Below, one piece after another: positions 5,684 through 6,515 of a DNA stretch of 6,515 bases. Below the pieces are notes generated by a model. The model did no database searches and was not told the origin of the DNA. It worked only from the letters and a program-made list of their open reading frames with translations. Source of the stretch: Nocardioides sp. (lineage in GTDB: Bacteria; Actinomycetota; Actinomycetes; Propionibacteriales; Nocardioidaceae); contig JARICB010000331.1 in NCBI GenBank assembly GCA_029264225.1, positions 1 to 6,515 of the forward strand, read 5' to 3'. How positions within the stretch are numbered: position 1 is the stretch's first letter; each line of letters opens with the position of its first letter. The translations under genes and the position numbers were made by a program.

Positions 5684-6515
5684 ATGCGCATCGCACGTCG
5701 AACCGCAATGAATCGTTCACTGCTCGCCGTTCTCGGCCTGTCCCTTGCTCTGTCTGGCTGTTCCAACGAGCGTGAGATGCGTGCCGTCGACCCGTCGGAC
5801 GAGTCGGCCGGTGACTCCGCGTCGGCTGCCATGAAGCCGACCGGCGTTCCGGCCGCTGACGGTGAGGTCGTCACAGACGGGCTGGTCACGGTGCTCGACG
5901 ACGGCTCCGGCCCGCAGATGTGCACGTTCGTGGCGAAGTCCTTGCCGCCGCAGTGCTCCGGTTCGCCACTGGCCGACTGGGACTGGGAAGCGCATCCCGA
6001 GCACGAGGACCTGGGCGGCACCAAGTGGGGCGACTTCGCGCTCACGGGCACCTTCGACGGCACGACGTTGAGCGTCACGGAGGCGATTCCCGCCGCGCTC
6101 TACGACGTGCCCAGCACTCCGCCCGTTGCGCCCGACTTCGAGACACCCTGCGAAGCCCCGGTCGGTGGCTGGGTCGTCGTGGACGCGGCGAGCACCACCC
6201 CCGAGTCGATGGACGCCACATTGACTGCCGCGGCGCAGTTGCCCGGCTACGCCGAGGCCTGGCTCGACCAGTCGGTCAACCCGGCATCGGAATCAGACGA
6301 ACCCGGCGACGACGCGCTGCTCAACGACCCGACCAAGCTGGTGCTGAACGTCGCAGTCACCAAGGACGTCGCGGGTGCCGAAGCCAAGCTGCGCGAGACC
6401 TGGGGTGGGGCCCTGTGCGTCAGCAAGGCCGCCCGCACCGACGCCGAACTCACCAAGGTCGCTGTCGAACTCCAGCAGGTCCCAGGCGTCACGTCCGCCG
6501 CCGCGGTCGACGACG
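5684..6515 (+). CDS. Predicted secreted lipoprotein of unknown function, C-terminus cut by window edge
   Basis: I translated 277 residues from ATG 5684; the frame is still open at the right edge. Residues 1-25 form a lipoprotein signal peptide: basic MRIARRTAMNR, hydrophobic SLLAVLGLSLALSG, then lipobox LSGC with lipidated C26. The mature protein should be anchored to the outer face of the membrane. A Ser/Asp/Glu/Ala-rich spacer (27-60) leads to a folded part with cysteines at 80, 91, 156 and 245. C80 and C91 lie in QMCTFVAKSLPPQCSG, followed by W99, W101 and GTFDGTTLSVTEAI (122-135). The block around 77-135 reminds me of uncharacterised actinobacterial exported proteins, but I know no function. 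AAGGA (5672-5676), 7 nt before the ATG, is a good ribosome binding site. The gene begins 26 nt after chdC with no terminator between, so it may belong to the heme transcript; a functional link is only inferred. Confidence 0.85.
   Translation, partial: MRIARRTAMNRSLLAVLGLSLALSGCSNEREMRAVDPSDESAGDSASAAMKPTGVPAADGEVVTDGLVTVLDDGSGPQMCTFVAKSLPPQCSGSPLADWDWEAHPEHEDLGGTKWGDFALTGTFDGTTLSVTEAIPAALYDVPSTPPVAPDFETPCEAPVGGWVVVDAASTTPESMDATLTAAAQLPGYAEAWLDQSVNPASESDEPGDDALLNDPTKLVLNVAVTKDVAGAEAKLRETWGGALCVSKAARTDAELTKVAVELQQVPGVTSAAAVDD

Noticed and set aside
1..6515. Mobile elements, CRISPR arrays, tRNA/rRNA genes, defence systems
   Set aside because: I found no transposase, integrase, terminal inverted repeats, spaced direct repeats, or tRNA/rRNA signatures on either strand. 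Composition looks uniform across all genes.

Overview
The window reads as chromosomal housekeeping DNA from a high-GC Gram-positive bacterium (Actinomycetota). The evidence is strong G/C bias at third codon positions, a DUF3000 gene, a coproheme decarboxylase of the actinobacterial type, and gene content in the order RNase D, DUF3000, hemE, hemG, hemQ. A member of Nocardioidaceae or a related family of Propionibacteriales is my best guess. That guess rests on overall style and protein resemblance, not on a search.

Layout from left to right: (1) On the minus strand, a DUF3000 gene (866-1486) is followed after only 2 nt by a 3'-truncated ribonuclease D gene (863 to the left edge). (2) A 71-bp divergent promoter region separates DUF3000 from hemE (1558-2589, plus strand), which encodes uroporphyrinogen decarboxylase. 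(3) hemE converges, with a 13-bp gap, on a minus-strand gene for a NYN-nuclease/OST-HTH (LOTUS) protein with a lysine-rich tail (2603-3580). (4) A very short divergent region (about 38 bp) separates that gene from a plus-strand run of hemG/cgoX (3619-4953), hemQ/chdC (4959-5657) and a predicted lipoprotein (5684 to the right edge, truncated).

The three heme genes belong to the coproporphyrin-dependent branch used by Gram-positive bacteria. HemE makes coproporphyrinogen III, CgoX oxidises it to coproporphyrin III, a ferrochelatase (CpfC, not in this window) inserts iron, and ChdC decarboxylates coproheme to heme b. RNase D and the NYN/OST-HTH protein are both RNA-directed by family. No mobile element, CRISPR array, tRNA or rRNA was recognised. 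I see no clearly novel system. The most interesting items are the NYN/OST-HTH gene lodged between heme genes, the unknown lipoprotein behind chdC, and start-site arrangements suggesting leaderless transcripts.
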